A stretch of DNA of 64,000 nt from Bacteroidota bacterium (GCA_016718035.1 JADKEK010000003.1:33501-97500), one strand, 5' to 3'; counted from the first letter of the stretch, positions 1-8,449 are shown. Notes: a model not told the origin generated them from the sequence alone. Numbers and translations: made by a program.

Positions 1-6
1 AAATGC

Positions 7-265
7 GATAATGATGTGGATTTTTTTTTACAATTATAATTTGCGATATTGTATTGTGCGTCAGACAGAGTCCTGGAACGATGCTGCTGAATCGGAGATT
101 CATCAGAGCAGGTCGGGTGACTCCACGACAACGGGAATAGTGCTACACTTTTAAATTGAGATAATGATTGGAATTATTTTTTACAATTATAATTTGCGAT
201 ATTGTATTGTGCGTCGGACAGAGTCCTGGAACGATGCTGCTGAATCGGAGATTCATCAGAGCAGG
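7..265. repeat. Two ~106-bp direct repeats (7-112 and 160-265)
   Basis: Two copies of equal length differ at about five positions. Each starts with GATAATGAT, runs through a T-tract and GAGTCCTGGAACGATG, and ends in AGAGCAGG. The spacing is 153 bp, and the bases before each copy are also similar, so this may be the end of a longer array that starts left of the window. Each copy holds a small hairpin (TGAATC-gga-GATTCA). No reading frame is evident. Function unknown. Confidence 0.85.
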
Positions 266-298
266 CATTTCTTTAACATATAAATCTGTTCGGTAGTC

Positions 299-367
299 AA
301 ACCCCGTTAGGGGTGATATTTTTTTAACTTATATAGGGGCATTGAAACGCAAACCCCTTTAGGGGTG
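299..367. repeat. Paired CCCC-N4-GGGG hairpins
   Basis: Two short inverted repeats, CCCC-gtta-GGGG at 302-313 and CCCC-ttta-GGGG at 354-365, lie in similar flanks (AAACCCC...GGGGTGA) 52 bp apart. They fall in the geneless left end downstream of the secreted repeat protein on the minus strand. Neither is followed by a convincing U-tract for that strand, so I call them a repeat pair rather than terminators. Between this point and 493 only one further repeat-like piece is seen: ACTCCACGACAACGG near 430, matching one near 120. Confidence 0.5.
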
Positions 368-492
368 ACATTATTTTTATTATTTAATATCAACGTTAAA
401 TTTACTGTTGACGAATCGTTTCGGCCTGGAAACTCCACGACAACGGAAACCCTGCGGGTTAGGTGGAATTAGGCTAAAATATGAATGCTTTT

Positions 493-3006
493 TTATTCCT
501 TCACAAATATTTTTTGAATTGTTGTGGTTTCACTATATAGTTGTAAATAATATATTCCTGAAGCTAATTGAGATACATCAATACTTTCTCCCTGCCAATT
601 AGTTATTTGTTGAACAACTGCACCGGAATTATTAAATATTTTGATTGCTGTAATCATAATATCTGTATTAATATTTAAGTGACCTGAAGTTGGATTTGGG
701 TAAATACTAATATTATTCGATGTCAGCTCCGCTCCTTCTTTACATGTTACTAATACTGCAATTGGGTTGGATATTTTATAACAACCAGTTGCTGTTTTTG
801 TCACGCGACATTTATAATTACCTGTTGTTGTTGCTACATAAGTTGTTGCTGTTGCTCCCGGAATTGGTGCTGCACCTTTATACCACTGATAAGTGGAACC
901 ACCAGATGGTGTTTCAGTTAGTGTAACATTACCGCCTGCACAAAATTCAGTTGGGCCGCCGGCAGAAATAATTGCTTTAGGATTTTTATTTACAGTTACA
1001 ACTATACCGGATGAAATTGTTGTATCGCAATTAGTATATGCCATACAGGTATAAGTGCCTGTTACATTTACCAATAAAGTGACACCTGTTGCACCAATTA
1101 TATCAATGCCATTCTTTTTCCATTGCACCGCATCACCATTATGTGTAGCAGTTAATGTAACATTACTTCCCTGACAAATTGTTGTTGGACCTGAAGCAGA
1201 AATTGTAATTGTTACATCTAAACCTTCATCAATATTTCCATCGCAATTATCATCAATACCATTACAAATTTCCAAAGCGACTGGATTTATTAAATTATTA
1301 GCATCATTACAATCCGTATTATCTTCAACATATCCAGCTATGCCTTCACAAAGTAATTCAAAGTCTGCCGGATCACCATATAAATCACCATCATTATCTG
1401 CATAAAATGTGATGAGTAATCCTTCGTCTACTGACCCGGTACAATTGTCATCAAATCCATTACATATTTCAGTATTACCTGGATAAATAGCAGGGTTTGC
1501 ATCATAACAATCGCCAATAATATCTGCATACCCTTCAGGTGCGGAGCATGCCAATATTGTTATTTCAGGAACGCCGAAACCATCACCGTCTGAATCGCCA
1601 TAAAAAATACTTTTTACGCCTTCATCAATTAATCCGTCACAATCATCATCGAGTGTATTACAAACTTCGGTTGTTGCTTCGCAGGTTGTCATTTTTACTA
1701 ACCAAAAATCAAAATCTCCATTATTAATTTCCGTTTTATCGCCACCAATTCCACTATTGGATTTACCACCAACAACATAATCTCCATCTACACATATACT
1801 TGCCGCATAACCAAAATCATATCCAGTAGCTTGTATTGTTTCCTGACTTACAATTACTCCTGATAAATCGGTTTCCAGCATCCAATAATTAGCAGTGGCG
1901 TCACCTGCTTCGGTTTTATCACCACCAATTCCGGAATAAGAATAGCCGAATAAAAAATATTTATTAGCTGCTATATTAGGCACAACACTAAATAAATAAT
2001 CATCAGATGTTCCGCCAATGGTATTTTGCCAAACGATATTACCTGAAGTATTTAATTTTAATAACCAATAATCGGTAATACCAATTAAGGCTTCTGTTTT
2101 ATCACCTGAAATTCCGGAGCTACTGTAACCACCAATAATGATACCGCCATCAATTGCAGGCACAACACTGTTTGGAATATCACTATTATTTCCTCCTATT
2201 GTATTTTGCCATAACACGCCACCGGCAGCGCTGAGTTTTAAAATCCAAAAATCGAAACCCCCTAAATTGGCTTCAGTCTTATCGCCTGTTGCACCGCTCG
2301 ACGAATATCCGGCAACGATACAAGTTCCATCTGCATTACTATAAGCTGATAAAGGAAGATCGCTTCCGTTTCCACCAATAGTATTTTGCCATTGAATGGC
2401 ACCTAAACTATCTATTTTTAATATCCAGTAATCAGCTGAAAAATTATGTCCATTTTCAGTTTTATCGCCTGAAATATTTGAAAATGAATAGCCGGTAACA
2501 ATAAAACCGCCATCGGGTGTATTTGCAAGATGTGTAATGGCATCACTACTTGAACCACCAATTGTATTTTGCCAAACGATGTTGCCAATCGAATCTATTC
2601 TAACTAACCAATAATCTGTAACACCTAAATTAATTTCTGTTTTAATACCTGAAATTCCTGACGAGCTTGAACCGCCTAATAAATAACCACCATCATTAGC
2701 TTCAACCATAGCTGTTAAAAAATCGCCGGCAGAACCACCATACGCGCGCTGCCACTCAATACCACCTGCATTGTTATATTTAACAACCCAATAATCGTTA
2801 TCGCCATAAGATGACACTGATTTATTTCCGCTAATTCCAGAGGCCGATACACCACCTGCTAATACTCCACCATCAGAAGTCCCTAACACTGTGCGCATTT
2901 CATCGGCACCGGAACCGCCAACATTGGATTGCCAGTCGATATTAATTTGAGCAAATAAGGTGAAGCAAAATACGAGATTCAGAATGAGGAGGGCTACTTT
3001 TTTCAT
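493..3006 (-). CDS. T9SS-secreted repeat protein with MopE-type metal-binding motifs and Ig-like domains
   Basis: Large secreted surface protein of unknown specific function. The start chosen is the ATG at 3006 (MKKVALLILN, a signal peptide ending near FAQ) rather than an upstream in-frame ATG at 3039, because a -7-like box (3041-3048) would put the transcript start between them. After the signal come about seven ~58-residue repeats with the signature xWQNTIGGxxxD...DYWxxKxD. Next are three Asp-rich motifs (CNTLDDDCDGLIDEG, CNGFDDNCTGSVDEG, CNGIDDNCDGNIDEG) of the MopE-type putative metal-binding family. Two Ig-like segments follow (CAGGNVTLTE type), then a type A sorting domain beginning ISIYPNPTSGH and ending KIFVKE. 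It stands alone. The metal is not known; calcium is a guess. Confidence 0.88.
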   Translation of the reverse strand: MKKVALLILNLVFCFTLFAQINIDWQSNVGGSGADEMRTVLGTSDGGVLAGGVSASGISGNKSVSSYGDNDYWVVKYNNAGGIEWQRAYGGSAGDFLTAMVEANDGGYLLGGSSSSGISGIKTEINLGVTDYWLVRIDSIGNIVWQNTIGGSSSDAITHLANTPDGGFIVTGYSFSNISGDKTENGHNFSADYWILKIDSLGAIQWQNTIGGNGSDLPLSAYSNADGTCIVAGYSSSGATGDKTEANLGGFDFWILKLSAAGGVLWQNTIGGNNSDIPNSVVPAIDGGIIIGGYSSSGISGDKTEALIGITDYWLLKLNTSGNIVWQNTIGGTSDDYLFSVVPNIAANKYFLFGYSYSGIGGDKTEAGDATANYWMLETDLSGVIVSQETIQATGYDFGYAASICVDGDYVVGGKSNSGIGGDKTEINNGDFDFWLVKMTTCEATTEVCNTLDDDCDGLIDEGVKSIFYGDSDGDGFGVPEITILACSAPEGYADIIGDCYDANPAIYPGNTEICNGFDDNCTGSVDEGLLITFYADNDGDLYGDPADFELLCEGIAGYVEDNTDCNDANNLINPVALEICNGIDDNCDGNIDEGLDVTITISASGPTTICQGSNVTLTATHNGDAVQWKKNGIDIIGATGVTLLVNVTGTYTCMAYTNCDTTISSGIVVTVNKNPKAIISAGGPTEFCAGGNVTLTETPSGGSTYQWYKGAAPIPGATATTYVATTTGNYKCRVTKTATGCYKISNPIAVLVTCKEGAELTSNNISIYPNPTSGHLNINTDIMITAIKIFNNSGAVVQQITNWQGESIDVSQLASGIYYLQLYSETTTIQKIFVKE

Positions 3007-3040
3007 GTGTGTTAGGTTTAAATAAAGCGATTTTAACAAT

Positions 3041-3048
3041 CAAATATA
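3041..3048 (-). promoter_or_regulatory. -7 element (TATATTTG)
   Basis: CAAATATA on the plus strand reads TATATTTG on the minus strand, matching the Bacteroidota TAnnTTTG element. It lies about 35 bp before the ATG at 3006. No clear TTG at -33. Confidence 0.4.
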
Positions 3049-3187
3049 GGCTTTCAGTTGTAAAAATAAAATCTGACGGGGCTCCAAATGATAAGTGAAG
3101 ACGATTTTAAATAACTGCATATACATAATTCCTTAACCTGATAGAAGCGGTTTCCAATGTGGCTGATTTTGTTTATTTGAATATACT

Positions 3188-3203
3188 ATCGTAATATTGC
3201 GAT
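3188..3203. promoter_or_regulatory. Operator-like palindrome before arsR
   Basis: ATCGTAATATTGCGAT is a 16-bp imperfect palindrome (ATCG arms, two inner mismatches) ending three bases before the arsR ATG. A near-identical site (3550-3565) precedes arsC. Binding by the adjacent ArsR is inferred from position and repetition; ArsR-family repressors commonly autoregulate. Confidence 0.65.
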
Positions 3204-3206
3204 ACA

Positions 3207-3536
3207 ATGGGACTAACAAAAGCAGAGGAATTTTCGGTAAAAGACAACCGTATTGCCAATTTTGCGAAGGCTTTGGCGCATCCGGCAAGGGTGGCCATTT
3301 TGCGGATTTTATTGAAGAAAGAAAGTTGCTATTGCGGCGATATCGTTGAAGAATTGCCTCTTTCGCAAAGCACTGTTTCTCAGCATTTGAAGGAATTGAA
3401 AGAAGCCGGAATTATAAAAGGCGAAATTGAAGGGGCTAAAATTTGTTATTGTATTGATGCGGCAGTCTGGGAGCAAATGCAAATGGTATTGGGCAATTTA
3501 TTAACCCGACCGGTTGCCGATAACGACTGCTGCTGA
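3207..3536 (+). CDS. arsR: ArsR/SmtB-family metal(loid)-responsive repressor
   Basis: A 109-residue winged-helix transcription factor. The helix-turn-helix core is LPLSQSTVSQHLKEL, followed by the wing EAGIIKGEIEGAKICYCID. A CYCG motif sits at the start of the recognition region, where arsenic sensors of the family carry their Cys-x-Cys pair, and the protein ends in DNDCC, which may add thiol ligands. In the family, metal(loid) binding releases the DNA and derepresses the operon. arsC follows 42 bp downstream. ATCG-type palindromes precede both genes, suggesting that each has its own operator. The inducer (arsenite, antimonite or another thiophilic ion) cannot be read from the sequence. Confidence 0.85.
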   Translation: MGLTKAEEFSVKDNRIANFAKALAHPARVAILRILLKKESCYCGDIVEELPLSQSTVSQHLKELKEAGIIKGEIEGAKICYCIDAAVWEQMQMVLGNLLTRPVADNDCC

Positions 3537-3549
3537 TTAAATTTATATT

Positions 3550-3565
3550 ATCGTTATATTACGAT
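3550..3565. promoter_or_regulatory. Operator-like palindrome before arsC
   Basis: ATCGTTATATTACGAT has the same length and ATCG...CGAT arms as the site before arsR. It sits between arsR and arsC, 14 bp before the arsC ATG. This suggests a second ArsR-controlled promoter or roadblock inside the operon. Confidence 0.6.
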
Positions 3566-3578
3566 TAAATTAACAACT

Positions 3579-4031
3579 ATGATGAAACCACGTGTATTAT
3601 TTTTATGTATACATAATTCAGCCAGAAGCCAGATGGCAGAGGCCTATTTGAAACAATTTGGCGGTAACATGTTTGATGTGGAAAGTGCAGGCCTTGAGCC
3701 CGGAGTTTTGAATCCGTTGGCAGTTGATGTAATGGCTGAAGAAGGCATCGATATTTCGAAAAACCCGACTAAAGATGTATTTGGTTTGCATGAACAGGGC
3801 AAATCGTTCAACTATGTGATTACCGTTTGTGATGCAAAAAATTCGGAGCGTTGTCCGGTATTTCCGGGTATGCACAGCAAACTGGCCTGGGACTTTGAAG
3901 ACCCTTCCGGATTAGGTGGAACACAAGAAGAGAAATTGGCTAAAACAAGAGCTATTCGCGATATCATTAAAAGTTCGGTGATTGCTTTTGTAGATAAATA
4001 CGGTATTGAAGAAGATAAATACAATGATTAA
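3579..4031 (+). CDS. arsC: Arsenate reductase, thioredoxin-coupled type (low-molecular-weight phosphatase fold)
   Basis: A 150-residue protein of the low-molecular-weight tyrosine phosphatase fold. The P-loop CIHNSARS has Cys10 and Arg16 in the CX5R arrangement, and the general-acid loop is DFEDPSG (Asp108). Cys84 and Cys92 (VCDAKNSERCP) match the two extra cysteines that relay electrons in thioredoxin-coupled arsenate reductases, which favours arsenate reduction over a pure protein phosphatase. Two adjacent Met codons (3579, 3582) are possible starts. It lies between arsR and a small membrane protein whose ATG at 4024 overlaps its last codons. No ArsB or Acr3 efflux pump follows, so the exporter for arsenite would have to be elsewhere. 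Confidence 0.82.
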   Translation: MMKPRVLFLCIHNSARSQMAEAYLKQFGGNMFDVESAGLEPGVLNPLAVDVMAEEGIDISKNPTKDVFGLHEQGKSFNYVITVCDAKNSERCPVFPGMHSKLAWDFEDPSGLGGTQEEKLAKTRAIRDIIKSSVIAFVDKYGIEEDKYND

Positions 4032-4245
4032 TTCGCGCCGTTCAAAATTAATATTCATTATAACGGGAATTTTTATCGCTGCGATAACCTGTTTTTTTAT
4101 TTGCCCACCGGGTTCATTTATTCACGACACTTTACCTTATATTTTAGGCGCTGTTGGCTGGGCTGTTTTATTTATGATATTTATTATCGATAAAAAAAAT
4201 GGTGGTGAAAATTTTGAGCCCTACGACCCGGAACGCGATGAATGA
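4024..4245 (+). CDS. Small two-helix membrane protein of the ars operon, function unknown
   Basis: A 73-residue protein with two predicted membrane helices (LIFIITGIFIAAITCF and LPYILGAVGWAVLFMIFII), a short basic N-terminus (NSRRSK) and an acidic tail (EPYDPERDE). I chose the ATG at 4024, which overlaps the end of arsC by eight bases as expected for translational coupling; an upstream in-frame ATG at 4006 would add six residues. I do not recognise the family. Its place right behind arsC suggests a role in arsenic or thiol handling at the membrane, but it is far too small to be a known arsenite permease by itself. Confidence 0.65.
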   Translation: MINSRRSKLIFIITGIFIAAITCFFICPPGSFIHDTLPYILGAVGWAVLFMIFIIDKKNGGENFEPYDPERDE

Positions 4246-4275
4246 ACATTACTTACAACCACTTGTTGCAATTAC

Positions 4276-4749
4276 ATGCGCCGCCCCTGGAATATTGTAG
4301 ATCAGCCAGTTTACAGCCTGGCAACTTACGTAGAACCTGATTTTAATATGAATATCTGCACGTATGTTACGGCTGTGAGCATGAGTCCAAAAATGTATGC
4401 CGTAGCTGTTTATCATAATACTAAAACGTGGTTTAATTTACAAAACACGCAATCGGCAATATTACAATTATTGAGCAAGCAACAGATAAAATTGGTAAAT
4501 GTATTAGGCAAAAAATCGGGCAACATTTACGACAAGCAGAATTATCTGCAGAAGAAAAAGTTAATTACTACCTGGAAGGATTTTCCGGTTTTAACAAATA
4601 GTGCTGCATTATTATTGTTAAACAAAAAAACAGTTGTCGCCAGTGGTGATCACGATTTATTTTTATTTGATGTACATAAATTCACTACATTACAGGAAAC
4701 AGATATACTTACCTTTTCGGAATTAATACAACAAGGGGTGATATTGTAA
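4276..4749 (+). CDS. Flavin reductase-like, FMN-binding split-barrel protein
   Basis: A 157-residue protein resembling the flavin reductase-like domain family. Features supporting this are the N-terminal RPWNIVDQPVYSLATY segment, the NICTYVTAVSMSPKMYAVAVY strand pair, and the NTKTW and LVNVLGKKSG elements used for flavin contact. The family binds FMN and reduces flavin or a small substrate with NAD(P)H; the substrate here is unknown. It lies 30 bp after the small ars-operon membrane protein on the same strand and may be cotranscribed. A link to arsenic chemistry is possible but not shown. No better in-frame start exists upstream. Confidence 0.7.
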   Translation: MRRPWNIVDQPVYSLATYVEPDFNMNICTYVTAVSMSPKMYAVAVYHNTKTWFNLQNTQSAILQLLSKQQIKLVNVLGKKSGNIYDKQNYLQKKKLITTWKDFPVLTNSAALLLLNKKTVVASGDHDLFLFDVHKFTTLQETDILTFSELIQQGVIL

Positions 4750-4774
4750 TAGGAAAAAGCCGGTTGAAAAGAAT

Positions 4775-4782
4775 TATCTTTG
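4775..4782 (+). promoter_or_regulatory. -7 element (TATCTTTG)
   Basis: TATCTTTG matches TAnnTTTG and lies 20 bp before the GTG start of the glycosyltransferase. It supports both a separate transcript and the GTG start. A TTG nearby is too close to serve as the -33 box. Confidence 0.5.
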
Positions 4783-4801
4783 AGTAACCAGCCCCATCAT
4801 T

Positions 4802-5854
4802 GTGCAACTTAAATACATTTATTGGTTTGCCTACTATAACAACAGCGTTCCCAGCGTGCGTTACAGAGCATTAATGCCTTTGCAGCATTTATCCGCAGAT
4901 TATGGTATCAATTATGCATTTGTTTCTCCGTCGTATCGACTGAAATCAGTTTTACAATTTGTTAAAGTGTATATGGAGGCACTGCTGTTTCGAAAGCCCA
5001 ATTCGATAATTGTATTTCAAAAAATACATACTCAGGGTATATATGCACGGCTATTAAAATATTTATTAAAAAAACAACCACTTTATACGATATATGATAT
5101 TGATGACGCCGAATACACACGACGACCTGTAGCTACTATTCATCATTTTATGCGCAATTGCAGTTGCTGTACAGTGGGCAGCATTGCTTTGCAACAATAC
5201 GCCTCGGCATTTAATAAAAATGTTTTTTTACTGACATCACCTGTAGAGGCACACCAACATTTCAAGCAACAACGCAATCCCATTTTTACCATTGGTTGGA
5301 TTGGTTATTTTGGCGCGCATTCCGATAGTTTTAAACAATATATTTATCCAATTATTGCTGACATACCCTTCCCTGTTCGATTGGTTATTTTGGGCATTAC
5401 CAATGCAAGTCAACGCGATAGTATAATACAACAATTTGTATCATGTAAAAATGTACAAATTATTACACCGGAAAATATTGACTGGTTAAATGAAGATGAG
5501 ATTTATCGTTACATAGCAGGATTCGATTGTGGAATTGCGCCATTAACAGACACCGAATTTAATCGCGCTAAATCGGCCTATAAAATGAAACAATATATGT
5601 CGTGCGGAGTGCCTGTACTTGCAAGTCCGGTAGGAGAAAATAATACATTTTTACAAGATGGGAAACAGGGATTTATTTGTTTTGACGCAAACGATTTTTT
5701 ACAAAATATCATCAAATTGCACAACATGAATGAATTACGATATACATCTATGAGTGACGAAGCACGAAGCAGCTTAAATGGTTTTATGTTGGGAAATTAT
5801 TGTTCTCAACTTATAACAGTTGCTAACCAAATGGCAACCCGACAACAAAACTGA
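4802..5854 (+). CDS. Glycosyltransferase, GT4-like (GT-B fold)
   Basis: A 350-residue cytoplasmic glycosyltransferase probably used for surface polysaccharide or glycolipid synthesis. The N-terminal half has the NSVPSVRYRAL motif and YTIYDIDDAEY. The C-terminal half has the nucleotide-sugar domain signature IAGFDCGIAPLTDTEFNRAKSAYK followed by QYMSCGVPVLAS and GENNTF. The start is a GTG; the next Met (residue 24) would remove the conserved PSVRYR region, so the GTG is preferred. Donor and acceptor cannot be told. It does not sit in a polysaccharide cluster; its neighbours are a flavin reductase-like gene and a secreted esterase. Confidence 0.8.
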   Translation: MQLKYIYWFAYYNNSVPSVRYRALMPLQHLSADYGINYAFVSPSYRLKSVLQFVKVYMEALLFRKPNSIIVFQKIHTQGIYARLLKYLLKKQPLYTIYDIDDAEYTRRPVATIHHFMRNCSCCTVGSIALQQYASAFNKNVFLLTSPVEAHQHFKQQRNPIFTIGWIGYFGAHSDSFKQYIYPIIADIPFPVRLVILGITNASQRDSIIQQFVSCKNVQIITPENIDWLNEDEIYRYIAGFDCGIAPLTDTEFNRAKSAYKMKQYMSCGVPVLASPVGENNTFLQDGKQGFICFDANDFLQNIIKLHNMNELRYTSMSDEARSSLNGFMLGNYCSQLITVANQMATRQQN

Positions 5855-5892
5855 ACTAAAACTGTTAACTTTACTATATCGTAAATATTATT

Positions 5893-7038
5893 ATGAAAAA
5901 CAGGCTGCTTTTTACCATTGTTTTATTGACCACCTTTTGCACAATTAACGCGCAAGTTACTATCATAGATAGTATTATGGCTGGTGGCATTTATCGGAAT
6001 TATCGATTATATGTTCCTACTGCATATTCAGACGATACACCTTCACCATTGTTGTTTAATTTACATGGGTATTCATCTGATGCATTCGGACAGGCAGTGT
6101 ATGCCAACTTTAACCCGATAGCTGACACAGCGGGATTTTTAACCGTAATTCCAAATGGCACATTAGATTTTTTTGGTATTCGCCACTGGAACATTTTTGG
6201 TGCTCCAGGAACTGGTGTTGATGATGTTGCATTTTTAAGTGCATTAATTGATAGTCTGGATGCTGAATATAATATTGATTTAAATCGTGTGTATTCCACA
6301 GGAATGAGTAATGGCGGATTTATGAGTCATGCCCTTGCTTGTGAATTAAGTAATCGTATTGCTGCAATTGCGAGTGTTACCGGAAGTATTGACAAAGACA
6401 GAATGCCGTTTTGTGACCCCCAACATAATACTCCTGTGATGCAAATTCATGGCACTGCAGATGAAACAGTTCCTTATGATGGTAATTTCGAATTTTTACC
6501 TGTCGACTCTGTGGTAAGTTATTGGGTGAAACAAAATCATTGTGATGTAACTCCTGAATTTACAGAAGTACCGGATATTGTTACCATCGATTTATGTACT
6601 GCTGAACATTATGTTTACGGTAGTTGCTATAAAGACACACATGTGGAATTATTTAAAATTATAGACGGAGGGCATACCTGGCCTGGAACAGCAATTACCT
6701 TTTTAGGTGTTACTAATTTAGATATTAATGCGTGTAGGGAAATTTGGCGATTTTTAAGTCAGTATCGTTTAGATGAACTGACAGGAATTGAAACAAATCC
6801 TTTGTTAAAAAATGAGGTTAATATTTATCCGAATCCGTTTGCTGAAAATATTTATTTAAATAGTAAAAATGGGGTAATTGAATCGTGGATGTTGTTTGAT
6901 GTGATGGGTAATTTAGTTGCTGAAAATGATGCCGTAAATAATAAATTAATTACGATTTCCGGGAATAATTTACAGGCGGGGTTGTATTATTTATATGTGA
7001 ATGGTGGAGTGGGGATGCAGGTGGTGAAGGTTGAATGA
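5893..7038 (+). CDS. T9SS-secreted esterase, PHB depolymerase / LpqC-like alpha/beta hydrolase
   Basis: A 381-residue secreted hydrolase. Signal peptide 1-20 ends in INAQ. The alpha/beta-hydrolase core has the oxyanion region NLHGYSSD, the nucleophile elbow GMSNG with Ser139, and the catalytic His in GGHTWPG (His261). This matches the CE1-like esterase / PHB depolymerase group that includes feruloyl and polyester esterases; the substrate is not predictable. From about residue 305 a type A sorting domain follows (NIYPNPFAENIYLN ... QVVKVE), so it should cross the outer membrane by T9SS. It is separated by 38 bp from the glycosyltransferase upstream and followed by repeat-rich DNA. Confidence 0.87.
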   Translation: MKNRLLFTIVLLTTFCTINAQVTIIDSIMAGGIYRNYRLYVPTAYSDDTPSPLLFNLHGYSSDAFGQAVYANFNPIADTAGFLTVIPNGTLDFFGIRHWNIFGAPGTGVDDVAFLSALIDSLDAEYNIDLNRVYSTGMSNGGFMSHALACELSNRIAAIASVTGSIDKDRMPFCDPQHNTPVMQIHGTADETVPYDGNFEFLPVDSVVSYWVKQNHCDVTPEFTEVPDIVTIDLCTAEHYVYGSCYKDTHVELFKIIDGGHTWPGTAITFLGVTNLDINACREIWRFLSQYRLDELTGIETNPLLKNEVNIYPNPFAENIYLNSKNGVIESWMLFDVMGNLVAENDAVNNKLITISGNNLQAGLYYLYVNGGVGMQVVKVE

Positions 7039-7346
7039 ATTGCACGCGGATGTGGCGGATTTGGCGGATTGGCGCGGATTTTTTGGGGGGATGCGTATTG
7101 TGATGGTTGATTGAATTAAAAAGGAACGCAGGTTGAACGGATTGAACGGATGCGGACGGATTTTTTTGGTGGTGTTTTGGTGGGATGTTTTATTTGAGGG
7201 TTGATTTAAAGGGCCGGGCAGATGCAGTGAACGGATGGACGATATAATTTAATTTTATTCGATAATAAAAGTAAATCTTATTTGTAAGGGCGAATTACAT
7301 CCGCCCCTACAAATAGGATTTACGAATTTATAAGATAAATGATTTT
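7039..7346. repeat. Geneless stretch with GCGGATTTTTT-type repeats
   Basis: No gene is seen. The stretch holds degenerate copies of an intergenic repeat whose core is GGCGCGGATTTTTT preceded by GAACGGATT or GTGGCGGATT units (7042-7085, 7121-7172, partial near 7210-7240). It also holds the long palindrome at 7271-7323. The same repeat family recurs on the other side of the tryptophan dioxygenase gene (8450-8970). Confidence 0.7.
7271..7323. repeat. REP-like palindrome, 22-bp arms
   Basis: The left arm 7271-7292 and right arm 7302-7323 are complementary except at two positions, around a 9-nt loop. The centre reads TTTGTAAGGGCG...CGCCCCTACAAA, the form of a widespread bacterial REP-like repeat. 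A diverged direct copy of its left part (7258-7306, 49 bp) occurs at 8765-8813 with 38 of 49 identical bases. It also lies downstream of the converging tryptophan dioxygenase gene and could help end transcription. Confidence 0.75.
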
Positions 7347-8393
7347 TTAGAATCCAAACCCTAGTCTCCCCTTTAACTCCGGAGATAATTCAGGTAATTT
7401 ATTGCGCTGAATTAGGAAGCTGCTTAAAAAAGCAAAATCTTTAAAAATATAATGTTTGTTGAGTGCACCTTGTAAATATTCTTTTCCGGAACTACCGCCG
7501 GTGCCGACACGGGAGCCAATCATGCGGTGAACCATATTGATATGACGGAATCGCCAGGTGGCCATTTGTTCGTCGATATCCAATAAATTTTGCATGAGTT
7601 GAAACGGCATTTGTAAAATAGGATTGCCGCGATACAATGAAATAAATAATGCATTGCGCATTGCTTCACTGCTTAATATAGTATGTTCGCTTTTGTGTTC
7701 GCTTAAAAATATTTTTTCGAAGGTTTCGATATTTTGTTTTTCACCTTCTACTAAAGTTGATGCATAGGCATTTAAATAATCGTTCCAAAAAGCATGATAA
7801 CCGGAGTCGTTGGTGTTTGGCGTATGATAATTTGCCCACAATTGTGCATCATTAAAAAACGGCATTCGTTTTAACCAATCGTCGATTAATTCCAATAATG
7901 TTTTTTGTGATTCTACTTCTTTTACAAACTGCACATATTCGGGTTTGAGCATACTTAAATAATATTGCTGACCGTGACGCTCATCGAATTTTAATCCGAG
8001 TTTAGCTTCGAGCATTTTAAATTGCCAACTTTGAAATCCGGATGCGGGACGCAAAAAATCGCGGAACTCATGAAAATCGAGTGGTGTCATGGTTTCGAGA
8101 ATATCGATTTGTTGCACCAATAATTTCAAAATGGTGATAACACGAGAAGTGCGATGTACAATGGTTTGTAATTCTGCCGAATTATCGTTTACGGCATCTT
8201 TACGCATAATGGTAAGTGCTGAATCGATTTCGAAGTGAATTTGTTTGAACCATAATTCGTACGCCTGATGAATTACAATAAATAACATTTCGTCGTGGGC
8301 GTGGGCATTTTCTTTATCGCTTTCAAGGGTTTGGGCGTTTAATATCTTTTCTAGCTGGAGGTATTCGGTATATTCAACAGGTTTGCGGGTCAT
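7347..8393 (-). CDS. kynA: Tryptophan 2,3-dioxygenase
   Basis: A 348-residue cytoplasmic haem enzyme that opens the indole ring of L-tryptophan to N-formylkynurenine, the first step of the kynurenine pathway. Family hallmarks are DEMLFIVIHQAYELWFKQ (from residue 34), HEFRDFLRPASGFQS (108-122, containing the substrate-binding Arg) and the C-terminal MVHRMIGSRVGTGGSSG segment with the haem-ligating His and substrate loop. Length is in the usual bacterial range. It is not next to other kynurenine genes; a formamidase-like cyclase lies 39 kb away. Both flanks carry one repeat family, so the gene is bracketed by repeats. Confidence 0.93.
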   Translation of the reverse strand: MTRKPVEYTEYLQLEKILNAQTLESDKENAHAHDEMLFIVIHQAYELWFKQIHFEIDSALTIMRKDAVNDNSAELQTIVHRTSRVITILKLLVQQIDILETMTPLDFHEFRDFLRPASGFQSWQFKMLEAKLGLKFDERHGQQYYLSMLKPEYVQFVKEVESQKTLLELIDDWLKRMPFFNDAQLWANYHTPNTNDSGYHAFWNDYLNAYASTLVEGEKQNIETFEKIFLSEHKSEHTILSSEAMRNALFISLYRGNPILQMPFQLMQNLLDIDEQMATWRFRHINMVHRMIGSRVGTGGSSGKEYLQGALNKHYIFKDFAFLSSFLIQRNKLPELSPELKGRLGFGF

Positions 8394-8408
8394 TGTTCAA
8401 TTTTTTTT

Positions 8409-8416
8409 CAAAAATA
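8409..8416 (-). promoter_or_regulatory. -7 element (TATTTTTG) for the tryptophan dioxygenase
   Basis: CAAAAATA on the plus strand reads TATTTTTG on the minus strand, 15 bp before the ATG. This implies a very short leader. No TTG at -33 is visible. Confidence 0.4.
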
Positions 8417-8449
8417 CAATGTTTGGGTTGGAATTTCAGTGGGTGATGT

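Noticed and set aside
408..602. 64-codon plus-strand frame at the left end
   Set aside because: Runs from repeat DNA into the antisense of the secreted repeat protein; composition is not protein-like.
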